A stretch of 64,000 nt of DNA, taken from assembly GCF_027923555.1 (NCBI RefSeq), contig NZ_AP025523.1, positions 1,926,484 to 1,990,483 on the forward strand. Reading direction: 5' to 3'. Below the pieces are notes generated by a model that was given only the letters and a program-made list of their open reading frames with translations, had not been told where the DNA came from and ran no database searches. Positions 30,781 through 40,107 of this stretch are shown piece by piece. Position 1 is the stretch's first letter; each line of letters begins with the position of its first letter. The stretch comes from Vulcanimicrobium alpinum (lineage in GTDB: Bacteria > Vulcanimicrobiota > Vulcanimicrobiia > Vulcanimicrobiales > Vulcanimicrobiaceae). The position numbers and the translations under genes are program-made.

Positions 30781-31629
30781 GTGTCGAGGATGGCGAACGA
30801 TTTTGTCGAGGCAGAATGGCTGATCGCGCAGCTCGACGATCCGCGATTGCGCATCGTCGACGCGCGCAGCGTTTCGCACGGGGGCACCGTCGCGATGCCC
30901 TCCGGCCGCGAGCAGTTCACCGCTGGGCACATCCCGGGCGCGGTGCATCTCGACTACGCCGAGGATCTCAGCGACGCGTCGACACCGTACGCGATCCGCG
31001 TCGCGCCGGCTGAGGCGTTCGCGCGGACGATGTCCGACAGCGGCATCGGCGACGACGCGATCGTCGTCGCCTACGACGCCGGAACGATCCCGTTCGCGGC
31101 GCGGATGGTGTGGATGCTGCGCTTCTACGGACACGACGAGGCGTACGTGCTGGCTGGCGGCGTGGATGCGTGGACCGCGGCCGGGATGCCACTCTCGACG
31201 AACCCGGCGACGGTGACGCCCGCGCACTTCACCGCGCGGGAGCGGCCGAAACTGCGCGCGTCGCGCGACGAAGTGCTCGCGATCGTCGAAGGACGCGCCT
31301 CCGGCACGGTCGTCGAAACACAGCGCAATCAGACCTACGCGCAGCGCGATCGCGACATCGCGAACGCCGTGCGGATCAGCGGGAACGACCTGCTCGAGGA
31401 CGCGCGCGGCGGACGCGTCGCCGATCCCGCGACGCTCGAGCGGCTGGTACGCGCGGCGCGGCTGAACAAAGAGGGACGCACCATCGTCACGTGCGGGAGC
31501 GGCGTGTCGGCCTCGGGCGCGTGGCTCGCGCTGCGCGCCGCCGGCCTCGACGACGTGGCGGTGTACGACGGCTCGTGGATGGAATGGGAACACGACGGTC
31601 TGCCGTCGGTTCCGAAAGCGGGAGCGTAG
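30781..31629 (+). CDS. sseA: Thiosulfate/3-mercaptopyruvate sulfurtransferase (two rhodanese domains)
   Basis: Transfers sulfane sulfur from thiosulfate or 3-mercaptopyruvate to an acceptor such as cyanide or a thiol. The 282-residue protein has the usual tandem layout. The N-terminal rhodanese domain is inactive (the loop reads AYDAG, no Cys). The C-terminal domain has the active loop TCGSGVSA with Cys238. The CGSGV form of the loop favours the mercaptopyruvate group over classical rhodaneses, though the two overlap. Other family stretches are GHIPGAVHLDYAEDL and GGVDAWTAAGMPLS. The start is GTG 30781; the ATG at 30790 is an alternative. It is 53 nt after lhgO on the same strand. Confidence 0.92.
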   Translation: MSRMANDFVEAEWLIAQLDDPRLRIVDARSVSHGGTVAMPSGREQFTAGHIPGAVHLDYAEDLSDASTPYAIRVAPAEAFARTMSDSGIGDDAIVVAYDAGTIPFAARMVWMLRFYGHDEAYVLAGGVDAWTAAGMPLSTNPATVTPAHFTARERPKLRASRDEVLAIVEGRASGTVVETQRNQTYAQRDRDIANAVRISGNDLLEDARGGRVADPATLERLVRAARLNKEGRTIVTCGSGVSASGAWLALRAAGLDDVAVYDGSWMEWEHDGLPSVPKAGA

Positions 31630-31632
31630 CCG

Positions 31633-32316
31633 TTATTCGTCGGGCCGCGCGAAAGCGACGATCTGGTCGGCTTCGCGATGGTTCGTCCAGAAGCGGTTGC
31701 CGTCGAACGCGAGCGCGCGCGCCGGAAACGGAACGACAGCCAGGTCGTCGCAGCGCGGCGTATCACCTCGCGCATCGACGCGGGTGAGCCAATAGGGTCC
31801 GGCGTCTTCGTCGTCGGTCGTCATCAGATAGAAGCGGCCGTCGACGACCACCTGACCGCAGATGCCGTGCGGCACGTCGATTGCGCTCAGCGCCGCACCG
31901 CGCTCGTCGACCGCGACGATGCGCTTGCGATACCACTGGCTGACGTAGAGGACGTCACCGTCCCAGCCCAACTGCGATCCGGTGTCCTCGGGCGCAGCAA
32001 ATGCCCCGTCGTTTTTGATGCCGTGGCCGGGGATGAAGCGCCGGATCGCCCGCGTGTCGTCGGGCTCGTCGCCGGTGAGCACGCGCAGCTCGTCGCCGAC
32101 GACGGTCATCCCCCACGGCTTCCCCGGCAGCGTCCCTTCGTCGCGCGACGATCACGACAGCGGATCGACCGAGTAGAGCCGATTGGTCACGATCGAACCG
32201 AACCACAGCCGTTCGCCGTCGAACGCGAGCGCTTGCGGTTTCGGCGCGGGCGCCGGCATCCGGCGCACTTCCTCGATGGTCTTCACCGGCCGCGGCTTCG
32301 GCTCGCGGCGAATCAC
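31633..32316 (-). pseudogene. SMP-30/beta-propeller-like protein gene with an in-frame TGA
   Basis: From GTG 32316 the frame reads MIRREPKPRPVKTIEEV and then a propeller-like blade (QALAFDGERLWFGSIVTNRL, then YSVDPLS). It then meets TGA at 32152-32154, where a Trp or Arg codon would fit. The same frame continues SSRDEGTLPGKPWGMTVVGDEL and runs on with further blade-like repeats (QLGWDGDVLYVSQWYRKRIV, ALAFDGNRFWTNHREADQIV) to the stop at 31633. The whole would be about 227 residues, short for a full propeller. The ATG at 32109 could restart translation. The substrate is unknown; the resemblance is to streptogramin-lyase/SMP-30-like propellers. It lies 34 nt after the SDR gene and ends convergent with the sulfurtransferase, 3 nt apart. 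Confidence 0.65.
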
Positions 32317-32350
32317 CGCCTCGCCGCCGGGCGCCCGATGCCGCGCAGCG

Positions 32351-33097
32351 TCAGGGTTTGAGCGTCACCGGCGGCGAGCCCGCCGAGAGGCCGCCGTCCA
32401 CACCGAGGATCTGGCCGGTGGTCCAGGCCGACGCGTCGGAGAGAAAGTACATCGCCGCGGCGGCGATGTCGCCCGGTTCGCCGATGCGTCCGAGCGGGTG
32501 CATCGCAACCGACGCTTTGAGCGTCATCTCGTTCTCCCACAGCGAACGGGAGAGCGGCGTCCGCGTGAGTGCGGGCGCGACCGCGTTGACGCGGATTCCG
32601 TAGCGCGCGTAGGAGATCGATGCGCTGCGCACGAGTCCTTCGATCGCGCTCTTGGCGGCGGCGATCGTCTCGTGATTCGGCAGCCCCGTCGACGCGGCGA
32701 CCGTCGAGAACAACACGACGCTGCCGCGGCGGCGGCGCATCATCAGCGGCATCACCGCCTTCAGCGCGATGAACGCGCTCGTCGCATTCGTTTCAAAGGT
32801 TGTGCGCCAGTCTTCGAGCGACGTCGCGTGCAGCGGGCGCAGGAAGACGCTGCCGACCGCGTGCGCGAAGCCGTCGATCTCGCCGACATCGGTTTCGATG
32901 CGCTTCACGGTGTCGGCGAAGGCCTCGGCGTCGAGGACGTCGGCGGGGAACGCGTGCGCGCCCGTTTCATCGGCGACCGCGTTCAGGCGTTCGACGCTCC
33001 GCGCGACGATCGCGACGTTTGCTCCTTGAGCGCGAAGGCGACGCGCGAGTTCCGCTCCGATGCCGCCGGAGCCGCCGGTGATGAGGACCGTTTGCAC
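32351..33097 (-). CDS. Short-chain dehydrogenase/reductase-like protein without the catalytic Tyr
   Basis: The 248-residue protein has the classical SDR plan. The cofactor loop is TGGSGGIG (residues 7-14), an NADP-favouring basic residue follows (ARS), then the NAT motif (residues 104-106) and the late IRVNAVAPALTRTPL. QILGVDGGLSAG lies at the C-terminus. At the YxxxK site the sequence reads HETIAAAK, so Lys149 is kept but the Tyr position (145) is Ile. Classical hydride transfer would therefore be impaired or use another acid. The nearby HETIAAAKSAIEGL wording looks systematic rather than a random mutation, so this may be a distinct subfamily. It is on the same strand as livF, 102 nt downstream, after a dispersed repeat. 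Confidence 0.85.
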   Translation of the reverse strand: MQTVLITGGSGGIGAELARRLRAQGANVAIVARSVERLNAVADETGAHAFPADVLDAEAFADTVKRIETDVGEIDGFAHAVGSVFLRPLHATSLEDWRTTFETNATSAFIALKAVMPLMMRRRRGSVVLFSTVAASTGLPNHETIAAAKSAIEGLVRSASISYARYGIRVNAVAPALTRTPLSRSLWENEMTLKASVAMHPLGRIGEPGDIAAAAMYFLSDASAWTTGQILGVDGGLSAGSPPVTLKP

Positions 33098-33163
33098 GCA
33101 CTTTTGACGCCGTGCGGGCGCGTTGCGTGGCGCAACGATCCGGCAAGCGTTCTCCGCGCGATT

Positions 33164-33195
33164 CGGCTGCGCTTCGACGGGCTCAGCGTGACGGG
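33164..33195. repeat. Dispersed intergenic repeat, copy B (single half)
   Basis: GGCTGCGCTTCGACGGGCTCAGCGTGAC-like half-site between livF and the SDR gene. No matching inverted partner is adjacent. Confidence 0.7.
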
Positions 33196-33199
33196 GCGG

Positions 33200-33937
33200 T
33201 TAGACGCCCAGGTAGGCTTTCTTCACTTGCGGATCGTCGAGCAGCTGCTCCGAGGGACCGCTGAGCGTGATGCGGCCGGTCTCGAGAACGTACGCGCGGG
33301 TGCTCACCTCGAGCGCGGTCTGCACGTCCTGCTCGACGATCAGGATCGAGACGCCGGTCGCGTGGATCTGCTGGAGCAGTCCGATGAGCGTGTCGACGAG
33401 AACCGGCGCGAGCCCCAGCGACATCTCATCGATCAGCAGCACCTGCGGACGCGCCATGAGCGCGCGCGCAATCGCGACCTGCTGCTGTTCGCCGCCGGAG
33501 AGCCGGCCGGCGAGGAAATCGTAGCGCTCGCGCAGGCGCGGGAGCATCGCCAGGATCTTCTCGAGATCGGCGTCGACCTCGCGATCGCTGCGCAGGTACG
33601 CGCCCATGCGCAGGTTGTCTTCGACCGTCAGCGAGCCGAAGAGGCGACGGCCTTGCGGCACTTGCAGCACGCCGGCCCGCACGATGCGGTCGGGCTGCAG
33701 CCCCGTGAGCGTCACGTCGCCGAAGCGCGCGCTCCCGCTCCACGTCTTCACGATCCCGGAGAGCGCGCCCAGCAGCGTCGACTTTCCCGCGCCGTTCGAG
33801 CCGATCAGCGCGATGATCTCGCCCGGCTCCACCCGCATCGAGACGTCCCACAGCACCTGCGTGTCGCCGTACCCGGCGTTCAGCGCGTCGACGACGAGCG
33901 GACGCGTCGCGGCCGATGTTGCGGCCGCCGCGCTCAC
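33200..33937 (-). CDS. livF: Branched-chain amino acid-type ABC transporter ATPase LivF (set 1)
   Basis: One of the two ATPases of a HAAT-family importer. The 245-residue protein has Walker A GSNGAGKST, the signature LSGGEQQQVAIARAL, Walker B VLLIDEMSLGLAP (with Met where LivF usually has Pro) and the H-loop-equivalent VEQD region. The C-terminus has YVLETGRITLSGPSEQLL, typical of LivF. The start is a GTG overlapping the livG stop. It ends the livKHMGF operon; the downstream gap carries dispersed repeat B. The substrate is inferred from family only. Confidence 0.93.
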   Translation of the reverse strand: MSAAAATSAATRPLVVDALNAGYGDTQVLWDVSMRVEPGEIIALIGSNGAGKSTLLGALSGIVKTWSGSARFGDVTLTGLQPDRIVRAGVLQVPQGRRLFGSLTVEDNLRMGAYLRSDREVDADLEKILAMLPRLRERYDFLAGRLSGGEQQQVAIARALMARPQVLLIDEMSLGLAPVLVDTLIGLLQQIHATGVSILIVEQDVQTALEVSTRAYVLETGRITLSGPSEQLLDDPQVKKAYLGV

Positions 33938-34746
33938 GGGCGGCCCTCCGGATGCATCCGCAACGCCGCCGCGCGTTCCGCTTCGATCTCCCGCAGCTGC
34001 TCCTGGCGCTTCGCCCAGCGCGATCCGAGATACGCTTCGATCACTTGCGGCGACCCGAGCACATCGGCCGGTGCGCCTTCGGCGATCTTGCGGCCTTCGG
34101 CCAGCACGACGATGCTCGTGGAGATCGAGACGATCGCCTTCATCAAGTGCTCGACGACGATGAGCGTGACGCCGCGCGCGTTCACCGTGCGCAGCAGCTC
34201 GAGCGCTTCGTCGACCTCGGTGGCGTTGAGCCCGGCCATCACTTCGTCGAGCAGCAGGACGTCGGGATCAAGCGCGAGCGCCTTCGCGACCTCGAGCCGC
34301 TTGCGATCCGGGATGGTGAGTTCGCTGGCGGGACGGTCGGCGACGCCGGCCAGGCCGACGATCTCCAGCAGTTCTTCCGCGCGCTCGAACGATCCGCGGG
34401 TGGAGCGTTGGTCGCTGTGCCGGCCGTACATCGCGCCGACGGCGACGTTTTCACGGACGCTCAGGCTCGCGAACGGCTTCACGATCTGAAACGTCCGCGC
34501 GATCCCCAGATGGCAGACGTCGTGGGTGGGAACGTCGGCGATGCGTTTGCCGCCGTACGTGACCGCGCCGGTCGTCGGTTTGTAGACGCCGCTGATCACG
34601 TTCATCAGCGTCGTTTTGCCCGAGCCGTTGGGACCGATCAGGCCGAGCACGGAGCCGCGTTGGACGTCGAACGAGACCTCGCTGAGTGCCCAAAGGCCGC
34701 CGAAGCGCATCCCGACGTCCTCGATGCGCAGCGCGATCTCGCTCAT
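33934..34746 (-). CDS. livG: Branched-chain amino acid-type ABC transporter ATPase LivG (set 1)
   Basis: Second ATPase of the set 1 importer, 270 residues. Walker A is GPNGSGKTT (residues 38-46), Walker B region VLLLDEVMAGLN, followed by the LivG-type VEHLMKAIVSIS. The ABC signature is degenerate: ELTIPDRKRLEVAKAL stands where LivG of set 2 has LPYGDQRRVEIARAL. This is a subfamily trait I have seen in HAAT ATPases rather than damage. It overlaps livM and livF by 4 nt each. Confidence 0.93.
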   Translation of the reverse strand: MSEIALRIEDVGMRFGGLWALSEVSFDVQRGSVLGLIGPNGSGKTTLMNVISGVYKPTTGAVTYGGKRIADVPTHDVCHLGIARTFQIVKPFASLSVRENVAVGAMYGRHSDQRSTRGSFERAEELLEIVGLAGVADRPASELTIPDRKRLEVAKALALDPDVLLLDEVMAGLNATEVDEALELLRTVNARGVTLIVVEHLMKAIVSISTSIVVLAEGRKIAEGAPADVLGSPQVIEAYLGSRWAKRQEQLREIEAERAAALRMHPEGRP

Positions 34747-35789
34747 GCTTTATAGACCGAGAGGCTCTTGAGCCAGGTACGCGCGCCGCCGCGCAGGCCG
34801 AACAGCCACACCAGGCCGCGCGGGAGCAGCAGCACGACCAGCACGATCATCGCGCCGAAAAACAGCGAGTGGATCTTGATGAAGAACCGCTGCAGAATCT
34901 CGTTGACGCCGGAGAGGATCAATGCGCCGATGAACGGACCGGCGACCGTCCCGATGCCGCCGAGGATGCACATGACGATCGGAAAGACGTTCGCGTCTTC
35001 GGCGAACGCGATGCTGGGATCGACGAAGCCGTTGGCCGGCGCAAACACCGCGCCGGCGGCGCCGGCGATCGCGGCGCTGAGCGCCCACGCGATGATTTTG
35101 TAACGGGTCGCCGAGATGCCGAGTACCGCGGCGGCGTCTTCGTTTTCGCGAATCGCGACGAACGCGTAGCCGAGCTTCGAGCGCGCGATGAAGAACGTCG
35201 CGGCGAGCGCGCCGGCGGCGACGATCCACGCCGCATAGTAGTACACGGCGAAGTGCGCATCGTCGACCTGCTTCACCGCGAGCCCGCCCGTGCCGCCGAA
35301 CGCGTCGAGGTTGCCGACGATATCGGTGATTGCCAGCGCCAAGCCCAGCGTCGCGATCCCGAAGTAGTGGCCTTTCAAGCGCAGCACCGGCAAGCCGACG
35401 AGCGCGGCGAACGCCGCGTTCAGCACGCACGCCAGCGCGACGCCGAGGACGAGCTGCAGGTTGCGGTCGCCGATCCCGTGCGCGTCGAGCCACGACTGCG
35501 AGAGCGCTGCGCAGTACGTCCCCAGCCCGTAGAACGCGACGTTGCCGAACGAGACGTAGCCGGTGTAGCCGCCGATGAGGTTCCAGCCGTACGTCAGCGC
35601 GACCGAGATCAGGATCGAGCGGAACAGCGTCTGATAGCCCGGCAGCACCGCGGGGACCGCGAGCAGCAGCACCAGCAGCACCAGAGAAACCCAGAGCGCC
35701 GCCGGGCTCCCGGTGATCCCGCCCAGCCCGATCCGCCGCAGGACGGTCGCTGTCGACGCGCGTTCGCCCGGCGCTCGACCGACCGTCAC
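34743..35789 (-). CDS. livM: Branched-chain amino acid-type ABC transporter permease LivM (set 1)
   Basis: 348-residue integral membrane permease. About nine hydrophobic segments start with ALWVSLVLLVLLLAVPAVLP. The conserved LivM stretch is GYTGYVSFGNVAFYGLGTYC, and the cytoplasmic coupling loop reads AIRENEDAAAVLGISATRYK. ILGGIGTVAGPFIGALIL is typical of the last third. The start was placed at a GTG at 35789 overlapping the livH stop (GTGA); the longer frame upstream is only the shadow of livH. Confidence 0.93.
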   Translation of the reverse strand: MTVGRAPGERASTATVLRRIGLGGITGSPAALWVSLVLLVLLLAVPAVLPGYQTLFRSILISVALTYGWNLIGGYTGYVSFGNVAFYGLGTYCAALSQSWLDAHGIGDRNLQLVLGVALACVLNAAFAALVGLPVLRLKGHYFGIATLGLALAITDIVGNLDAFGGTGGLAVKQVDDAHFAVYYYAAWIVAAGALAATFFIARSKLGYAFVAIRENEDAAAVLGISATRYKIIAWALSAAIAGAAGAVFAPANGFVDPSIAFAEDANVFPIVMCILGGIGTVAGPFIGALILSGVNEILQRFFIKIHSLFFGAMIVLVVLLLPRGLVWLFGLRGGARTWLKSLSVYKA

Positions 35790-36679
35790 GCGGTCGCGCG
35801 GCCCATGATGCCGGTCGGGCGCACGATCAGAACGATCAGCAGCACGATCAGCGCGACGGCATCCTGCAGGCCGGTGCCGCTGACGTGCTGACTCCCGATC
35901 GTGAAGTCGATCTGCGACGCGAACGCCTCCACGATGCCGTAGGTCAAGCCGCCGACGAGCGCGCCTTCGACCGACCCGAGGCCGCCCAGAACGCACACGA
36001 CGAAGGCCTTGATGAGAAACGGCTGGCCCATCGTCGGGTTGAGCGAGTACGAGAGCGAAACGAGCGTCCCGGCGACGCCGGCGAGCCCCGCGCCCAAGCC
36101 GTAGACGATGGCGTAGATCTGCGTGACGCGCACGCCGGTCAATTGGGCTGCGCCGATATCCATCGACGTCGCACGGATCGCACGGCCGGTTTTCGAGCGG
36201 GTCAGCCAGATCTGCATGGCCGCGGTGATCGCGAGCGCCGCGCCGAGCGTGTACAGCTTCACCCACGGAATCGTGATCCCGGCGAGGGTGAAGTTGGTCC
36301 CCGAGTACGGCGGCGTCACGCCGCGCGTGTCGCCGGTCCAGATCAGCAGCGCGATGTTGACCAGCAGCAGCGAGAGCCCGAACGTCAGCAGGAACGTCGT
36401 GAGCACCGGAGCGCGCGCGACCCAGTTGATGATGTACCGCTGGATCAGATAGCCCAGCGCAAAGAGAACGACGAACGAGACGGGGAGCGAGAGGAACGGA
36501 TCGACGTGGAAGCTCGCGAACAGCTGATACGTCACGTACGCGCCGAGCATGATGTACGCACCGTGCGCGAGGTTGATGATGTTCATGATCCCCCACACGA
36601 GGGAAAAGCCGAGCGCAACGACGGCCAGGATCCCGCCCGCGAGGATACCGTTGACGAGATCCTGAGCCAGCAGATGCAC
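35786..36679 (-). CDS. livH: Branched-chain amino acid-type ABC transporter permease LivH (set 1)
   Basis: 297-residue permease with eight or so membrane segments. Typical LivH wording is GFSLVWGIMNIINLAHGAY near the start, RAIRATSMDIGAAQLTGVRV in the coupling loop, and VLGGLGSVEGALVGGLTYGI. VRPTGIMGR closes it. The start is a GTG at 36679, 13 nt after the livK stop. It pairs with LivM to form the channel. Confidence 0.93.
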   Translation of the reverse strand: MHLLAQDLVNGILAGGILAVVALGFSLVWGIMNIINLAHGAYIMLGAYVTYQLFASFHVDPFLSLPVSFVVLFALGYLIQRYIINWVARAPVLTTFLLTFGLSLLLVNIALLIWTGDTRGVTPPYSGTNFTLAGITIPWVKLYTLGAALAITAAMQIWLTRSKTGRAIRATSMDIGAAQLTGVRVTQIYAIVYGLGAGLAGVAGTLVSLSYSLNPTMGQPFLIKAFVVCVLGGLGSVEGALVGGLTYGIVEAFASQIDFTIGSQHVSGTGLQDAVALIVLLIVLIVRPTGIMGRATA

Positions 36680-36692
36680 GTGCTGCCGCCCT

Positions 36693-37919
36693 CTAGCGCT
36701 CGCCCCACGGCGGCGTCGGATACTTCGGCGGCGCCGCGGCGAGCCCGGACGGCCACACCGTCACCAGCTTCTGATTCTGGATCTGGTTGACGACCATCGG
36801 CTTGAACACGTTGAGCCCGCGGCTGTCGAACTTCAGGATGCCGTAGAACGTCACTTGGTCGAGTTTGGTCAGCGCGTTGCGCACTTTCTCGGGTTCGAGC
36901 GATCCCGCTTTCTCGATCGCGTATTGGAACGCCAGGCACGTCGCGGTCGATTCGGCGTCGTGGTAGTCGGGGCGGTGATGGTAGACCTTGTCGAACGCCT
37001 CGGCGTACTCGCGCGCGGTACGGTAGAACCCGGGGTCGCCCTTGTATTTCACGGCCTCCGACCACTGCGCGCCGCCGTAGACGCCGTTCGCATCTTTCCC
37101 GAGCGTATTGGTGAAGTCGGGCGTGTCGGGTCCCACCGAGTAGCCGTAGATCTTCGCCGACACGTTCTGTTCTTTGAGCCCCTTCTGCACCAGCAGCGCG
37201 TCCTGCAGATGACCCGCGTTGAGGATGATGTCGGGGTTCGTCGCTTTCAGCGCCGAGACGATCGACGAGACGTCGGTTGCGGTGTCGGGATATTTGTTGT
37301 TATACACGACCTTCAGGCCGTGCGCCGCGGCCCAGTCGGCCGCACCCTGCGCGACCTCTTGCGAGAACGCGTCGCTCGCCGCGGTGATCGCAACGGTCTG
37401 CGGGCGCGGCTTCTGCTTGGTCGCCATCTCGAGCACGCCTTCGAGGTAGCGGCGCGCCGGCGAGAGGACGCCGAACGTGTAGCGGAAGCCCTGGCTGAAG
37501 ATCTTCTCGGCGGCGCCGTTGCCTTCGACCATCGGGATCTTCTTGCGCTCGACCATCTGCGCGACGGTGAACGCCGTCCCCGAACCGTACGGCCCGAGGA
37601 TGAAGTTGACGTGATCCTGGTCGATCAAACGCTCCGCGAGCTGCGCGGCCGTCGCCGGCTTCGACTCATCGTCGTAATACTTGATCTCGACCTTATACGA
37701 TTTGCTGCCGACCTTGATCCCGCCGTGGCTGTTGACGTAATCTTTCCAGAACTCGTAGCCCTCTTGCGTGAGGTGCCCTTCTTTGGTCAGCGAGCCCGTG
37801 AGCGAGACGGGTGACCCGAACACGATCGTGTCGCCGGCGGCGGAGACGGGTGCGATGGGCGCGGTCAGCGTCGTGCAGAGCACGAGCGCACCAAGCGCCG
37901 CTGTACGACGAAACATCAT
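36693..37919 (-). CDS. livK: Liv-type substrate-binding protein (set 1)
   Basis: Secreted solute-binding protein that delivers the substrate to LivHM. A Sec signal peptide is clear (MMFRRTAALGALVLCTTLTA, cleavage probably after APVSA). The mature part is a type I periplasmic-binding fold (Peripla_BP_6): FGSPVSLTGSLTKEGHLTQE, the YYDDESKPATAAQLAERLI stretch, FILGPYGSGTAF and FRYTFGVLSPARRY. The start was set at the first of two ATGs (37919), with GAGG about 10 nt upstream, because it begins the signal peptide. Signal and fold give the role; amino acid specificity is not proven. trpA lies 79 nt upstream on the same strand. Confidence 0.92.
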   Translation of the reverse strand: MMFRRTAALGALVLCTTLTAPIAPVSAAGDTIVFGSPVSLTGSLTKEGHLTQEGYEFWKDYVNSHGGIKVGSKSYKVEIKYYDDESKPATAAQLAERLIDQDHVNFILGPYGSGTAFTVAQMVERKKIPMVEGNGAAEKIFSQGFRYTFGVLSPARRYLEGVLEMATKQKPRPQTVAITAASDAFSQEVAQGAADWAAAHGLKVVYNNKYPDTATDVSSIVSALKATNPDIILNAGHLQDALLVQKGLKEQNVSAKIYGYSVGPDTPDFTNTLGKDANGVYGGAQWSEAVKYKGDPGFYRTAREYAEAFDKVYHHRPDYHDAESTATCLAFQYAIEKAGSLEPEKVRNALTKLDQVTFYGILKFDSRGLNVFKPMVVNQIQNQKLVTVWPSGLAAAPPKYPTPPWGER

Positions 37920-37998
37920 CGATGCGGAACCTCGGACGGGAAGCAAACTTCGTGCGACGATGCGCCCCGGTGCGAATGATTCCTGCACGGGCGCGGCG

Positions 37999-38829
37999 TC
38001 AACCGCGCGACGGCGCGGTATTTTTCGGTCGCAGCGCCGTCCTGAGCGACGCGGCGTACGTTCCCGCGCGCCGCGCGGCGTCGGCGCCGCGCGCCCCGGC
38101 GTACGCGTCGATGAGCGCGCTGCCGACGATCACCCCGTCGGCGACGGCGCCGACCGCTGCGGCGTGCTCGGGCGTGGAGATGCCGAAGCCGACCGCGATG
38201 GGAAGCTCGGTCGTCTCGCGTAGGCGTGCGATCGCGCCGCTCGCCCACGCGACGTCCGGCGCGCGTCCCGCGCCGGTGACCCCCAGACGCGACACGAGGT
38301 AGACGAACCCGCTCGAGGCCGCAGCGATCGCGGCGGCCCGCGCGGGCGGCGTCGTCGGCGCGACGAGCAACGGGATCTCCAGCCCCGACGCGCGGAGCGG
38401 CGGCGCGAACGACGCGAGCTCCTCGAGCGGAACGTCCGGCACGATCGCGCCAGCCGCGCCGGCGGCTGCCGCGTCGCGCGCGAATCGCTCGGCGCCGTAC
38501 CGGTCGATGGGGTTGAGATAAGTGAAGAACACGATCGGCGCGGCGCCCCGGGCGCGCGCCTCGGCGGCGATCGCCAGCGCGTCGGCCATTTTGATCCCCG
38601 CCGCCAGCGCCCGCTGTCCCGCCGCGGCGATCGTGGGCCCGTCGGCAAGCGGGTCGCCGTAGGGGATCCCCAGTTCGATGAGGTCGACGCCGGCCGCGGT
38701 CAGCGCGTCGACGATCGCCAGCGAGGTCTCGCAATCGGGGTCGCCGGCGACCACGTAGCCGATCAGCGCGGCGCGGCGTTCCCCGCGGGCGCGGGCGAAG
38801 GCGCCGGCGATCCCGGCGCTGGCGATCAC
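37999..38829 (-). CDS. trpA: Tryptophan synthase alpha chain
   Basis: Cleaves indole-3-glycerol phosphate to indole and glyceraldehyde 3-phosphate, passing indole to TrpB. The 276-residue product keeps the catalytic pair in [17 protein letters not shown] (Glu52 and Asp63, spaced as Glu49/Asp60 of Salmonella). The phosphate-binding part is [13 protein letters not shown] and [13 protein letters not shown]. The common IPFSDP reads IPYGDP, a mild variation. The GTG start overlaps the trpB stop (GTGA). It is the last gene of the trpEGDCFBA order. Confidence 0.96.
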   Translation of the reverse strand: MIASAGIAGAFARARGERRAALIGYVVAGDPDCETSLAIVDALTAAGVDLIELGIPYGDPLADGPTIAAAGQRALAAGIKMADALAIAAEARARGAAPIVFFTYLNPIDRYGAERFARDAAAAGAAGAIVPDVPLEELASFAPPLRASGLEIPLLVAPTTPPARAAAIAAASSGFVYLVSRLGVTGAGRAPDVAWASGAIARLRETTELPIAVGFGISTPEHAAAVGAVADGVIVGSALIDAYAGARGADAARRAGTYAASLRTALRPKNTAPSRG

Positions 38830-40040
38830 GCCTGTTCCCCCTCGAGCGCCGCGACTGTTCGCACGTCCTTGTCGCCGCGGCCGCTCAGGTTCACCAGCAC
38901 GAGCCCGCCGGGGCCGCGCTCGACGGCGAGCTTCTGCGCGAACGCAATCGCGTGCGCCGACTCGAGCGCGGGGACGATTCCTTCGCGCCGTGCGGTGTGA
39001 TGGAACGCGGCGAGCGCCTCGGCGTCGTCGACGGCGACATAGCGCGCGCGGCCGCTGTCTTTCAGATACGCGTGTTCCGGTCCGACGCCGGGATAGTCGA
39101 GCCCGGCGCTCACCGAATGCGTGTCGAGGACCTGCCCTTCGTCGTCCTGCAGCACGTAGCTGCGCGATCCGTGCAGCACGCCGACGGAGCCGGCGTTGAG
39201 CGAGGCCGAGGTATCGATCGCGTGCACGCCGTGACCGGCCGCCTCGACGCCCCACAGCCGGACCTCGGCGTCGTCGACGAAGCCGCGGAAGATCCCCATC
39301 GCGTTCGAACCGCCGCCGACGCAGGCGACGACGTCGGTCGGCAAGCGGCCGTAACGTTCGAGGATCTGCGCGCGCGCTTCGACGCCGATGACTTTCTGAA
39401 ACTCGCGCACGAGGTACGGATACGGGTGCGCGCCGACGACCGATCCGATGATGTAGAACGTGTCCTCGACGCGCGCGGCCCATTCGCGAAATGCTTCGTT
39501 CGTCGCATCCTTGAGCGTCCGCGTTCCGCTGCCGACGGGATGGACCGTCGCGCCGAGGAGCTTCATCAGGTACACGTTGAGCGCCTGACGTTCGACGTCG
39601 ACTTCGCCCATGTAGACGTCGACCTGCATCCCGAGCTTCGCGCCGATCGTTGCCGTCGCGACGCCGTGCTGGCCCGCGCCCGTCTCGGCGATGATCCGTG
39701 ACTTCCCCATCCGTTTCGCGAGCAGCGCTTGGCCGACGGTGTTGTTGATCTTGTGCGCGCCGGTGTGGTTGGTGTCTTCGCGCTTGAAGACGATCGGCGC
39801 GTGCGGACCGTCGACGAGCCGTTCCGCGTGATAGATCGGCGACGGGCGGCCGACGTAGTCGCGCAGCAGCACCTCCATCTCCGCCCAGAAGGCGGGATCG
39901 GCGAACGCGTCGCGGGTCGCCTCTTCGAGCCGCGCGAGCGCCTCGACCAGGACCTCGGGGACGAAGACGCCGCCGAAGCGGCCGAAGTAGCCGCGTTCGT
40001 CGGGGAGCTGCTGGGGGACGGTCGTCGTGCTGGTGGTCAT
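38826..40040 (-). CDS. trpB: Tryptophan synthase beta chain
   Basis: PLP enzyme that joins indole and serine to make tryptophan. The 404-residue product is a TrpB1-type protein. Lys97 in [10 protein letters not shown]-like wording ([16 protein letters not shown]) is the Schiff-base lysine. Further hallmarks are [14 protein letters not shown] and the phosphate cup [28 protein letters not shown] belongs to the communication domain and the cation-binding region. It starts with the ATG at 40040, 67 nt after trpF, and overlaps trpA by 4 nt. Confidence 0.98.
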   Translation of the reverse strand: MTTSTTTVPQQLPDERGYFGRFGGVFVPEVLVEALARLEEATRDAFADPAFWAEMEVLLRDYVGRPSPIYHAERLVDGPHAPIVFKREDTNHTGAHKINNTVGQALLAKRMGKSRIIAETGAGQHGVATATIGAKLGMQVDVYMGEVDVERQALNVYLMKLLGATVHPVGSGTRTLKDATNEAFREWAARVEDTFYIIGSVVGAHPYPYLVREFQKVIGVEARAQILERYGRLPTDVVACVGGGSNAMGIFRGFVDDAEVRLWGVEAAGHGVHAIDTSASLNAGSVGVLHGSRSYVLQDDEGQVLDTHSVSAGLDYPGVGPEHAYLKDSGRARYVAVDDAEALAAFHHTARREGIVPALESAHAIAFAQKLAVERGPGGLVLVNLSGRGDKDVRTVAALEGEQA

Positions 40041-40107
40041 GCTCGTCGAGAGCCTTCGACGCCGCGGCGCCGTCTACCGCGGCGCGTCGCCTGCCGCCCC
40101 CGGCGAT

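Noticed and set aside
32152-32154. TGA read as Trp or selenocysteine
   Set aside because: TGA ends many genes here in tight GTGA and ATGA overlaps, so it is a real stop, and no family precedent for selenocysteine applies at this site.
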